From Spirochaetaceae bacterium (GTDB lineage: Bacteria; Spirochaetota; Spirochaetia; Treponematales; Breznakiellaceae), in contig JAISDG010000084.1 of the NCBI GenBank assembly GCA_031265015.1, forward strand, positions 1 to 5,432: a DNA stretch of 5,432 nucleotides, read 5' to 3'. Both the position numbers and the translations under genes were made by a program. Below are positions 1 to 5,431 of this stretch, piece after piece; within the stretch, counting starts at the first letter, position 1; the number at the start of each line of letters is the position of its first letter. The notes below the pieces were generated by a model that saw only the letters and a list, made by a program, of their open reading frames with translations, was not told where the DNA came from and did no database searches.

Positions 1-1500
1 CCAGATGGCGGTTTTGGCTTCGGCATCGGGTTTCTCGAATTCGATTTTGTATAAAAAACGGCGCTCAAAGGCTTTGTCCAGATTGATGGTCATGTTGGTG
101 GTGGCAATAAGTATGCCGCCGTCAAGGTTTTCCATTTCCTGCAAGATGATGTTCTGTATGGCGTTTTCGGTTTGGGCGGGGCCCCGGCGCTGGTCGCCCA
201 ATTCCTGGCGTTTGCCCAATATGGCGTCGGCCTCGTTGAATAACAGGATGGGCGCGGGGCTGATGCTTTTTATCAGGCTGTGGTAGCGGTCGAATACGGC
301 TTTTATGCGTTTTTCATTTTCGCCAAACCACATAGATTTTGTTTCGGCGATATCCACCAGGAAGATGTCCCGGTCTGTTTCGCGGGCGATCTGATACGCG
401 GTTTCGGTTTTGCCGGTTCCGGGGGGGCCTGAAAAAAGGCAGGCAAAACCGTTGCGCATTTTTTGGCCGGCAAGGCGTTTTTTAATGGGGCCAAAATTTT
501 TCTCGTGTAACAGCGCGGAAAGTTCGGCTATGCGGCGTTGGGTTTTTTCAGGATAAAAGAGTTCGCGCTTTGTGATGGCATCGGCTTTGATGAGGCTTTT
601 ACCGGCAAGTTTGCCGAGATGTTTGGGGTCAACATCGGCAAGAAAGGTCTCTTTCGCTTTTTCGGTAAGGCGGTAGTATTCGGTATCTGCTATGCCGTGG
701 TCGTGGTCATGTTCCAGTATGCCGTCCTTGATGAGTTTGTGATTGCCGATCTGAATTTCATTTTGCAGACGCCGGGCAAAGGAGCCGCCTGTGAACACGG
801 AAATTGTTTTCAGGGGGATGCTTTCCCGCCCGTCACGGAGCAGGGCGCAGGAAAAAACCAGGAGTACGATCGCGCTTGTACCGCCGTAGGAGTGGGCTTT
901 GAGTTCCCGGGTAAAGGCGAGTTCGCGGTTCGCCATGATAAGGTTTTTAACTTCCATGTCCAGCCGCCGGCGGTCAATATCCCTGCTGGTAAAGGCGTCA
1001 AGGAGGTTATCGGCGGTCTCGAAAAAATCATCCGGGGTCAGGTTGTTGTAGGCCGTGTAACGGTACGCTGTTCCGGCGCGGATCGCCTTTATCACATCCA
1101 GAGGGACGGTGTAGACGCGGCTGCCGGAGTTGTCGCGTTGCCTCGTGAAACTTAACAGGTCCGACAGGTCCCGGTTCGTTCCGGCTATAAGGTAGCGCCG
1201 TTCCAGGGCTTCAAGGTCGTCGAGGTATTTCATGGCCTGTATTTTGCCGCAATGGACGGCCTGGGCAATTCCCTCAAGGCTGGCGGCATCGCTGCCGGAA
1301 CGTTCAAGGAGCAGGGCCAGAAGGGCGGCCTGTACGGGGCTTATCTTCATGGCTTCCGACACGGCCTTGAGGGAAGGGGCGGCGGCGGCGGTAAATGCGT
1401 CGTCCAAGCCGTGTTCTTCGGCCTTCCGGTTAATGAGGGCGAAGTCGTCTAAAAGGCTGTCCGCGCAGGCCTTGGGTTCTTTTCCGGTTTCTTTGTTCAT
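1..1500 (-). CDS. AAA+ ATPase with winged-helix-like segment, C-terminus outside window
   Basis: This is an open frame of 500 codons with no stop, running off the left edge, so the C-terminal lid is missing. It starts at the ATG at 1500 (MNKETGKEPK). Residues 1-200 are mostly helical with no recognised domain. Residues about 221-290 look like a winged helix: a KDGILEHDHDHG turn (His/Asp-rich at 263-269) followed by YYRLTEKAKE. The AAA+ core follows: Walker A GPPGTGKT at 358-365, Walker B-like ILLFNEADA at 418-426, sensor 1 LIATTN ending at N469, and an arginine-finger FERRF at 478-482. The usual Walker B Asp is Asn422, while the catalytic Glu423 is kept. From memory, FNEADA also occurs in related bacterial ATPases of this layout, so the protein may still be active. 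Such proteins remodel other proteins or nucleoprotein complexes using ATP, probably as a cytoplasmic ring; the substrate is unknown. No clear Shine-Dalgarno precedes the start. The AAA+ assignment is firm; the role is not known. Confidence 0.93.
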   Translation of the reverse strand, partial: MNKETGKEPKACADSLLDDFALINRKAEEHGLDDAFTAAAAPSLKAVSEAMKISPVQAALLALLLERSGSDAASLEGIAQAVHCGKIQAMKYLDDLEALERRYLIAGTNRDLSDLLSFTRQRDNSGSRVYTVPLDVIKAIRAGTAYRYTAYNNLTPDDFFETADNLLDAFTSRDIDRRRLDMEVKNLIMANRELAFTRELKAHSYGGTSAIVLLVFSCALLRDGRESIPLKTISVFTGGSFARRLQNEIQIGNHKLIKDGILEHDHDHGIADTEYYRLTEKAKETFLADVDPKHLGKLAGKSLIKADAITKRELFYPEKTQRRIAELSALLHEKNFGPIKKRLAGQKMRNGFACLFSGPPGTGKTETAYQIARETDRDIFLVDIAETKSMWFGENEKRIKAVFDRYHSLIKSISPAPILLFNEADAILGKRQELGDQRRGPAQTENAIQNIILQEMENLDGGILIATTNMTINLDKAFERRFLYKIEFEKPDAEAKTAIW

Positions 1501-1504
1501 GGGT

Positions 1505-1535
1505 ATTATATAAGCGAATTTTCGATCTTGTTCAA
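1505..1535 (-). promoter_or_regulatory. Putative sigma70-type promoter directly before the AAA+ gene
   Basis: Read on the minus strand, TTGAAC (1530-1535) is followed by TATATA (1507-1512) at 17-bp spacing, or TATAAT (1505-1510) at 19 bp. Transcription would then begin at about position 1500, on or very near the A of the start codon. There is no purine-rich ribosome binding site between this element and the ATG. The mRNA may therefore be leaderless, or a later start may be used. Matches are by eye only. Confidence 0.45.
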
Positions 1536-1567
1536 AAATAATTCCGCGCAGCAAAACTACGCCCTGC

Positions 1568-1591
1568 AAAAAGCCCCGCCGAACAACGGCG
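1568..1591 (-). terminator. Weak Rho-independent-like terminator after the 104-residue gene
   Basis: On the minus strand, CGCCG (1587-1591) and CGGCG (1577-1581) form a 5-bp stem around a TTGTT loop. It is followed by GGGC and then a run of five T. The stem is short and the T run is separated from it by four bases, so efficiency is doubtful. It sits about 105 bases after the stop of the upstream small gene and before the promoter-like sequence of the AAA+ gene, a sensible place for a transcript boundary. Confidence 0.35.
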
Positions 1592-1679
1592 AAACTAACG
1601 ATGCCCCCTCACAGGCTATGCCGATACGCTCTGCTCCGTAGGTCTCATTCCCCCTTCCATTGGGCACGGACAGTTTCAC

Positions 1680-1713
1680 TTATCCATTTATCCATTCAAG
1701 TTATCCATTCAAG
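1680..1713. repeat. 13-bp tandem duplication plus 8-bp partial copy at a gene end
   Basis: On the plus strand, TTATCCATTCAAG occurs twice exactly (1688-1700 and 1701-1713), preceded by a further TTATCCAT (1680-1687). The array covers the last codons and the TGA stop (1696-1698) of the 104-residue gene. Because 13 is not a multiple of three, adding or losing a unit changes the C-terminus. With one unit removed, the reading ends SLEWING instead of SLEWIT. Confidence 0.9.
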
Positions 1714-2010
1714 GGATTCGGGGTTAATTTTAAGGGCTTCACGGCAAAAGGATTCGTTGTTCCAAAAATCTTTGTTGATGTAACGGTAAGCCAGTTCCAG
1801 CGCCCGGTCGGATCCTTTTGCCGTGGCGCGGGAAAGTTCCATGAGGCAGAGGGCGGGGCAATGCCGCATGGCGGCGCGTTTTTCCCAGACCCGCCGCAGT
1901 TCGTCCCGGATAAGCCGGGCGCTTTCCCGCTGCGCGGGGCTACGGGTTTCATCGGCGATCTGACTGTCCAGCTTGTCGAACATTCGTTCCCGGAAGGGTT
2001 TTTGCCACAT
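1696..2010 (-). CDS. Hypothetical 104-residue charged helical protein
   Basis: I do not recognise this family. The product is 104 residues, rich in Arg, Glu and Ala and predicted mostly helical, with no signal peptide or membrane segment, so probably cytoplasmic. Visible stretches include MWQKPFRERMFDKLDSQIAD at the start, a middle helix around RLIRDELRRVWEKR (residues 32-45), a Cys-containing HCPALCLMEL segment (50-59), and an aromatic YRYINKDFWNNESF segment (75-88). The ATG at 2010 is the only usable start: the frame is open upstream for 16 more codons but holds no ATG, GTG or TTG before a TAA. A weak CGGGGA precedes the start by four bases. Another minus-strand frame overlaps (start near 2057) but its Pro/Thr/Gly-rich composition looks non-coding. 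The gene lies 120 bases downstream of the 188-residue gene and may share its transcript. Its 3' end lies in a tandem duplication. Confidence 0.62.
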   Translation of the reverse strand: MWQKPFRERMFDKLDSQIADETRSPAQRESARLIRDELRRVWEKRAAMRHCPALCLMELSRATAKGSDRALELAYRYINKDFWNNESFCREALKINPESLEWIT

Positions 2011-2130
2011 ATGGTCCCCGTTATAAAATTCCGCGGTGCGGTGTGGCCGCGGTCCACCTTACGCGGGGGTTGCCGTGGGCCGTCCCGGCTGGTCCCGGAG
2101 CCCCGGTTCCCCCCCGCTCTATATTTGGGG
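2011..2130. other. 120-bp GC-rich structured spacer between two small genes
   Basis: No gene is seen here. The stretch is strongly GC-rich, with GCGGGGG (2063-2069) complementary to CCCCCGC (2111-2117). Between these arms are a direct repeat of GTCCCGG (2082-2088 and 2092-2098) and a small GGCT/AGCC stem (2087-2090 with 2099-2102). It could fold in the transcript joining the 188- and 104-residue genes. No T run follows on the minus strand, so it is not a standard terminator. Confidence 0.35.
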
Positions 2131-2697
2131 TCATCCGTCTTTCTTCCCGCCTTCCGGCATATCCGGTAATTTGACTATGCCGTAGTCTTTTTTAAACCGT
2201 TTGATCTGACTGTCCGTGCGATGCCTGTCAAAATCTTTGCCGTATATGCTATCGCGGCCTTGATACTCTTTTACTTCTTCACGAAGGGTGTACACAATCC
2301 GCTGTGCTTTATACAGCCGTTTGGCGTTCTCCACCGTGGGGTTTGCAAGCAGTTCACGGGTAAACTGGTCAACCGGGATAAGGTGTTCCATGTAGTGCGG
2401 ACCGTTCCGGTGACTGTTGATTTTTTTGATTTTTTTGTACGTCTTAAGGGCAGCCGCTGAAACCATATAGCCATTCAGCTCACCGCAAAAATCGGTTGAA
2501 TAGCGGATGAACTTTCCCAGGCCAATGGTAAAGGCAAGGTGTACGGTCTTGTCGTTCAGATCCCGCCCGTTAAATTCCTTTGCGTGGGAAGCGGCGATTT
2601 CATAGAACGTATTCCAGTCATAGTTTTTGTACCTCCTTTCAAAAAATCTGCGGGAATCGCCCTTGGGGTACTTGCCGCCTGTTTTTTCCTTTGCCAT
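2131..2697 (-). CDS. Hypothetical 188-residue basic protein with faint HNH-like motif
   Basis: I cannot name this protein. It is 188 residues, hydrophilic and Lys/Arg/Tyr-rich, with no signal peptide or membrane segment, so probably cytoplasmic. The N-terminal third has a basic RRFFERRYKNYDWNTFYEIA segment (16-35). The centre has GPHYMEHLIPVDQFTRELL (99-117), then RIVYTLREE (133-141) and a C-terminal KDYGIVKLPDMP (170-181). The EHLIPV...ELL...VYTLREE order recalls uncharacterised HNH-like proteins carrying EHVVP-type motifs, but catalytic residues are not clearly complete, so nuclease activity is only a guess. I chose the ATG at 2697 because AAGGAG (2706-2711) precedes it by eight bases. An in-frame ATG at 2757 would add 20 residues (MKPDSRIKPPPRGSTQGETN) and overlaps the stop of the zinc-ribbon gene by one base as TAATG, but lacks a well-spaced ribosome binding site. 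The gene follows the zinc-ribbon gene and is probably cotranscribed with it. Confidence 0.82.
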   Translation of the reverse strand: MAKEKTGGKYPKGDSRRFFERRYKNYDWNTFYEIAASHAKEFNGRDLNDKTVHLAFTIGLGKFIRYSTDFCGELNGYMVSAAALKTYKKIKKINSHRNGPHYMEHLIPVDQFTRELLANPTVENAKRLYKAQRIVYTLREEVKEYQGRDSIYGKDFDRHRTDSQIKRFKKDYGIVKLPDMPEGGKKDG

Positions 2698-2705
2698 GTT
2701 CGTTT

Positions 2706-2711
2706 CTCCTT
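2706..2711 (-). promoter_or_regulatory. Shine-Dalgarno AAGGAG deciding the 188-residue start
   Basis: AAGGAG on the minus strand lies eight bases before the ATG at 2697. It is the main reason for choosing the shorter start over the in-frame ATG at 2757. Confidence 0.75.
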
Positions 2712-2756
2712 GCGTGCTTCCCCGCGGGGGTGGTTTTATTCGAGAGTCTGGTTTCA

Positions 2757-2966
2757 TTACCTTGGCATGGGCGGAAGCCATGTTAGTTCCGCCGTTTTGC
2801 CGTCGTAGGTGATAGTGGTGGCGTTCAGACAGACGGGGCAGGTTACTTTGACGGTTCCCGCCTCCCGCAGCAGGTTGAACGAGATTTTTTGGGTTACTCT
2901 GCCGCAGCCGGGACACCAGACCGAACAGAGGCGGCCTGTATGTTTAGCGGTTTTTGCTTTGATCAT
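2757..2966 (-). CDS. Small zinc-ribbon protein (69 residues)
   Basis: This 69-residue protein has two Cys knuckles, CPGC (residues 18-21) and CPVC (43-46), 21 residues apart, with an extra Cys at 14. The spacing and the flanking strands (VTQKISF before the second knuckle and TTITYDG after it) fit a zinc ribbon binding one Zn ion, a fold used for nucleic-acid or protein contacts. The layout loosely recalls small Com-like zinc ribbons of phages, but I see no specific match, so the function is unknown. There is no signal peptide, so it is probably cytoplasmic. The ATG at 2966 is preceded by a G-rich AGGGGGG (2975-2981) eight bases upstream, a plausible ribosome binding site. It is the first of the three small genes. 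Its TAA (2757-2759) overlaps a possible alternative start of the next gene. Confidence 0.8.
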   Translation of the reverse strand: MIKAKTAKHTGRLCSVWCPGCGRVTQKISFNLLREAGTVKVTCPVCLNATTITYDGKTAELTWLPPMPR

Positions 2967-3114
2967 TGCGCTTGCCCCCCTAACATCATTGTCTAAAAAG
3001 GCCGCAAATTCTGTTTTGTGTGGCTAACGGAGGTTAAGACCGCCGGTTGTTTTTGCGTGAACAATTTGTGCGTAACCGCCGGAAGGCTTTGTCCTCCGGC
3101 GGTATCCGTTTTTA
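2967..3114. other. 148-bp intergenic region before the zinc-ribbon gene
   Basis: This gap separates the lipoprotein gene from the zinc-ribbon gene. It must hold any promoter of the small-gene cluster, but I see no convincing -35/-10 pair on the minus strand. A strong hairpin lies at its right end. A third ACCGGCGGT-type arm (minus strand, 3038-3047) could pair with the first arm of that hairpin (3095-3103) instead of the second. Confidence 0.5.
3075..3103. terminator. Strong hairpin after the lipoprotein gene, possible terminator
   Basis: ACCGCCGGA (3075-3083) and TCCGGCGGT (3095-3103) are perfect 9-bp arms around an 11-base loop, with two further G-C pairs possible inside. It begins 11 bases after the lipoprotein stop codon, the expected place for a terminator. 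The run of five T (3109-3113) lies on the plus-strand side, five bases after the stem. On the minus strand the hairpin is followed by TACGCACAAA with no T run. It may end minus-strand transcription weakly, protect the 3' end of the mRNA, or stop antisense transcription from the left. Confidence 0.5.
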
Positions 3115-5145
3115 TTACTTCACGCGCCAGTTGTCGTTGACATAGCCAGCGTACTTAACTACATTACTATCGTCAACGAGTACATAAGTCCCGGCTTTTT
3201 TACCGTTGGACTCATAAACCCCCTTAAGATTGGTGCTTATAGAACTAATATCCCATTGTACATTTCCCGGTATGGTAACACTGGCAAGCGCGTTGCCAAA
3301 TGCGTTATCACCAATGAACTTAACACTGTCCGGTATGACAATACTGGTAAGCCGGTTTTGGGAAAAAGCCGCGTCACCAATGGCAATAACGCTGTTCGGT
3401 ATGGTAACACTGGTAAGCTGGTTTTGGGCAAATGCCATGCTGCCAATAGAAGTAACGCCGTTTCCTATGGTAAGCTTGGTAACCTGACTTCGGAAAAATG
3501 CCCCATCGCCAATGGAAATAACGCTGTTTGGTATGACAACACTGTTGAGCTTGTTGCCGCAGAATGCTTCACTGCCAATGGCAATAACGCTGTCCGGTAT
3601 GACAATACTGGTAAGCGGATTAGTGTAAAATGCCTGACTGCCAATTAAGATAACGCTGTCAGGTATAACAACGCTATTGAGCGGGTTGCCGTAAAATGCC
3701 CTCCCGCCAATGGAAGTAACCGGCCACCGGCTTATTTTTGATGGGATAACAAGGTCTCTGTTGTGATCTGTATAACCGACAATGTTTATACCGCCAAGCA
3801 TCCAGCCAACTTCAAAAGGAGGAGGATTCAGCGCGGTAAAATCCTCGGCGGAAATGCTCATATAGCCCCGCTCTCCGGCGGTTTTGGCGTCCATACCGTT
3901 TATGCTGACAATGGACACAGTCAGCCTGTCCGTTATTTTATCAACATCTACGCCGGAAAAGCGCAGCGTAAGATCGTCATGACTGGAATTAGCTCTCAAT
4001 CTCCCCGTTGTTTGTCCAATCGTTTCTCCGCCCTCGTTGATCAGCGCCGCGTTGATTTCATACTGGTCCGGTATTGCACGGTAGATTGAATCCACGCCGA
4101 TTCCCCAATCCCTGCTTCTACCGGTTCTGCCCAATCCTTGATTAAGGTCATAGATGACCCTAAAACCGGTGGTCCCGATTAGTTTTGCCTCAAAAGATAT
4201 TTCAGCGGTTTCCCCGGCGTAGGTGATCCTGCCGGCAGTCAACGCGGGATCGTAGATAAACTCATAGGGTGGATGGTCTTTGAAAAACACAGAAGCTTCC
4301 TCAAGCACCTTAACCCAAGCCGCCCGCCGCTGGATGTCGTTTCGTATGTCCTGTCCGATGTTGCCGCCCTGTATGTCCACCGAAAGTACCGAACTCCGGC
4401 TGGCCGCCTCCGCAAGGCTGGGGTCAAACTTTGCCGCCTCGTAGTAGTAGGACAGGGCTTCTATCACCGTGCCGCCCCGCTGGGCGGTAATGCCCCTGGC
4501 CAGCGCGGTTTCCGCCTGTACCGCAGAAGAACTGGCCGCCCCCAAAAGGATCGCCTTTCCCTCATCGGTAAGGCTTACCCCAAGCTGGGCCAGCAGTTCC
4601 GCCGAGGCTTTTTTGACGCCGCTCAGGTCCTCCAGTTCCGTAGCCGGAACATTGCCGGTATAGGCGGCCCGGGACTCCCCGGAGACCGCATCGGTTACCT
4701 TGAGCTGGAGGGAGAAGCCCGAACCGGTCTTCTGTAACGCGCCGTTCAGGATGTACCGCACGTTGGCCACATTGCCCAACTGGACAAAGTTGGTTTCATC
4801 GGCATAGTAGCCGCTTTCCCCCTCGGCGATTACCTTTTCCAGGTTCTGGCGGTCCAGGACCTTCATGGCGGAAAACTTGGTAAAGTCCCCTACCAGGACC
4901 CCCTGGACCATGGTGGGGAAGTAAGCCTCGTTGTCAGCCAGTCCCTGGCTCTCGGGAACCAATACGGCAAGGCTTATATCCGTGGCGCCGTTTCCGGTCC
5001 AATAGATTCGTGCCGGAACCGGCGCTGCAGCTGCGGTGGTACGCGCCGCCCCAGCGGCTGTTGTGGTATCTGCCGGGGTCCCGGCACAGGCCACTAGGAC
5101 AAGGGCCGCCAAAAACAGGACGGGTAACAAAGTGTGTAGTTTCAT
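3115..5145 (-). CDS. Lipoprotein with CsgG/LpoB-like domain, TPR-like helices and BspA-type leucine-rich repeats
   Basis: This 676-residue envelope protein starts at the ATG at 5145, with AAGGAG (5152-5157) six bases upstream. An in-frame ATG 14 codons earlier would spoil the signal peptide. MKLHTLLPVLFLAALVLVAC is a lipoprotein signal with lipobox LVAC, so Cys20 should be lipidated. An Ala/Thr-rich linker follows. Residues about 57-189 look like the alpha/beta domain of the CsgG/LpoB/TolB-N kind: a first strand ISLAVLVPES, then MKVLDRQNLEKVIAE, then VRYILNGALQ and FSLQLKVTD. Residues 211-250 form a TPR-like helix pair (ALSYYYEAAKFDPSLAEA). Residues about 290-440 are beta-rich and unassigned. 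Residues 462-619 carry an irregular first repeat and six BspA-type repeats, capped by residues 620-676. Such repeats usually mediate binding to proteins or surfaces. The role is inferred as an envelope assembly or adhesion factor. The gene lies 22 bases after a Gln/Ala-rich gene, probably in one operon. The domain calls are by eye. Confidence 0.93.
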   Translation of the reverse strand: MKLHTLLPVLFLAALVLVACAGTPADTTTAAGAARTTAAAAPVPARIYWTGNGATDISLAVLVPESQGLADNEAYFPTMVQGVLVGDFTKFSAMKVLDRQNLEKVIAEGESGYYADETNFVQLGNVANVRYILNGALQKTGSGFSLQLKVTDAVSGESRAAYTGNVPATELEDLSGVKKASAELLAQLGVSLTDEGKAILLGAASSSAVQAETALARGITAQRGGTVIEALSYYYEAAKFDPSLAEAASRSSVLSVDIQGGNIGQDIRNDIQRRAAWVKVLEEASVFFKDHPPYEFIYDPALTAGRITYAGETAEISFEAKLIGTTGFRVIYDLNQGLGRTGRSRDWGIGVDSIYRAIPDQYEINAALINEGGETIGQTTGRLRANSSHDDLTLRFSGVDVDKITDRLTVSIVSINGMDAKTAGERGYMSISAEDFTALNPPPFEVGWMLGGINIVGYTDHNRDLVIPSKISRWPVTSIGGRAFYGNPLNSVVIPDSVILIGSQAFYTNPLTSIVIPDSVIAIGSEAFCGNKLNSVVIPNSVISIGDGAFFRSQVTKLTIGNGVTSIGSMAFAQNQLTSVTIPNSVIAIGDAAFSQNRLTSIVIPDSVKFIGDNAFGNALASVTIPGNVQWDISSISTNLKGVYESNGKKAGTYVLVDDSNVVKYAGYVNDNWRVK
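3289..3681 (-). repeat. Six tandem 66-bp (22-residue) BspA-type leucine-rich repeat units
   Basis: These units lie within the lipoprotein gene, residues 489-619. The consensus is LtSvvIPdSVisIGdgAFxxNx. Five units are exactly 22 residues; the last is 21 (ends DNAFGNA). A longer irregular unit with RAFYGNP (residues 462-488, to base 3762) precedes them. The unit VTKLTIGNGVTSIGSMAF is the most divergent. A 27-bp DNA segment at 3326-3352 recurs exactly at 3590-3616, four units away. Confidence 0.92.
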
Positions 5146-5151
5146 AAACTT

Positions 5152-5157
5152 CTCCTT
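5152..5157 (-). promoter_or_regulatory. Shine-Dalgarno AAGGAG of the lipoprotein gene
   Basis: AAGGAG on the minus strand lies six bases before the ATG at 5145. It fixes the start that gives a clean lipoprotein signal peptide, against the in-frame ATG at 5187, which lies inside the upstream gene. Confidence 0.8.
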
Positions 5158-5167
5158 ATTAAAAAAC

Positions 5168-5431
5168 TTAAAGAATGACGTCGGCAACGGTACTCAGCGC
5201 GGAGATCCAGTCAAAATCCGCCGCGGTGGTGCTTGCTACCGCCGCGTCTGCCGGGGTACCGTACTTATACGCCGCGTACCGGGCGTCCGATTCGGACTGT
5301 ACCTGGGTCTGCGCTACCTGCGCCATGGCCTGGTTTTGCGCGGTCTGCTGGTTTATCCGCGCCATTTCCCGGGCCTGGGCATCCTTGGCGGCCTGTTCCT
5401 GCAGACGTAACTGCTGCCGGAACTCGGCGTC
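5168..5431 (-). CDS. Gln/Ala-rich protein of unknown function, N-terminus outside window
   Basis: The last 87 codons of a gene entering from the right edge are visible, ending at TAA (5168-5170). The first visible residues are DAEFRQQLRLQEQAAKDAQA. The following stretch, with REMARINQQTAQNQAMAQVA, is Gln/Ala-rich and likely a long helix or coiled coil. The C-terminus is less polar and ends DWISALSTVADVIL. I do not recognise a family from this fragment. It lies 22 bases before the lipoprotein gene on the same strand, so the two are probably cotranscribed, and an envelope-related role is possible by context only. An internal ATG at 5365 could start a 65-residue protein, but the coding pattern continues unbroken upstream of it with no nearby ribosome binding site. 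Confidence 0.75.
   Translation of the reverse strand, partial: DAEFRQQLRLQEQAAKDAQAREMARINQQTAQNQAMAQVAQTQVQSESDARYAAYKYGTPADAAVASTTAADFDWISALSTVADVIL

Larger units (their letters stand above)
1501..1695. other. 195-bp intergenic spacer, possibly a dispersed intergenic repeat
   Basis: This spacer separates the 104-residue gene from the AAA+ gene. On the minus strand it holds an uninterrupted 40-codon frame from GTG at 1679 to TAG at 1557, with a peptide including NETYGAERIGIACEG, but no ribosome binding site. Another minus-strand frame (RRGFLQGVV... FEQDRKFAYIIP) runs straight into the AAA+ start. Both peptide strings feel familiar to me from multiple loci in termite-gut treponemes, which would fit a dispersed non-coding repeat read in several frames. 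That is unverified recollection. It is not called as a gene. Confidence 0.35.

Noticed and set aside
538..1155. Long plus-strand open frame of 205 codons
   Set aside because: It lies antisense to the AAA+ gene, whose frame is open for 500 codons with clear motifs; the plus-strand peptide shows no domain and is a shadow.
1557..1679. A 40-residue gene starting with GTG in the spacer
   Set aside because: There is no ribosome binding site and a second frame there also reads plausibly, so a non-coding repeat is more likely than a gene.
1701..2057. Alternative minus-strand frame of 118 codons from a GTG
   Set aside because: Its composition (Pro, Thr, Gly, Asn) looks like an out-of-frame reading; the overlapping 104-residue frame has normal helical protein composition.
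1660..2169. Plus-strand open frame of 169 codons
   Set aside because: It crosses a spacer and two minus-strand genes, is Pro/Gly/Phe-rich and has no ribosome binding site.
2698..2916. Upstream extension of the 188-residue gene to a start at 2916
   Set aside because: It would overlap most of the zinc-ribbon gene out of frame, and the extension is low-complexity; AAGGAG supports the start at 2697.
3256..3648. Regular spaced repeats resembling a CRISPR array or plus-strand repeat protein
   Set aside because: The periodicity is 66 bp and in frame with the minus-strand leucine-rich repeats; there are no unrelated spacers, and the plus-strand reading is a shadow.
4273..4737. Plus-strand open frame of 154 codons
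   Set aside because: It is fully antisense to the lipoprotein gene, with Arg/Gly-rich shadow composition and no recognisable domain.
5146..5187. Lipoprotein start 14 codons earlier
   Set aside because: It puts charged residues before the signal peptide, overlaps the upstream gene and lacks a well-placed ribosome binding site; the ATG at 5145 has AAGGAG six bases upstream.
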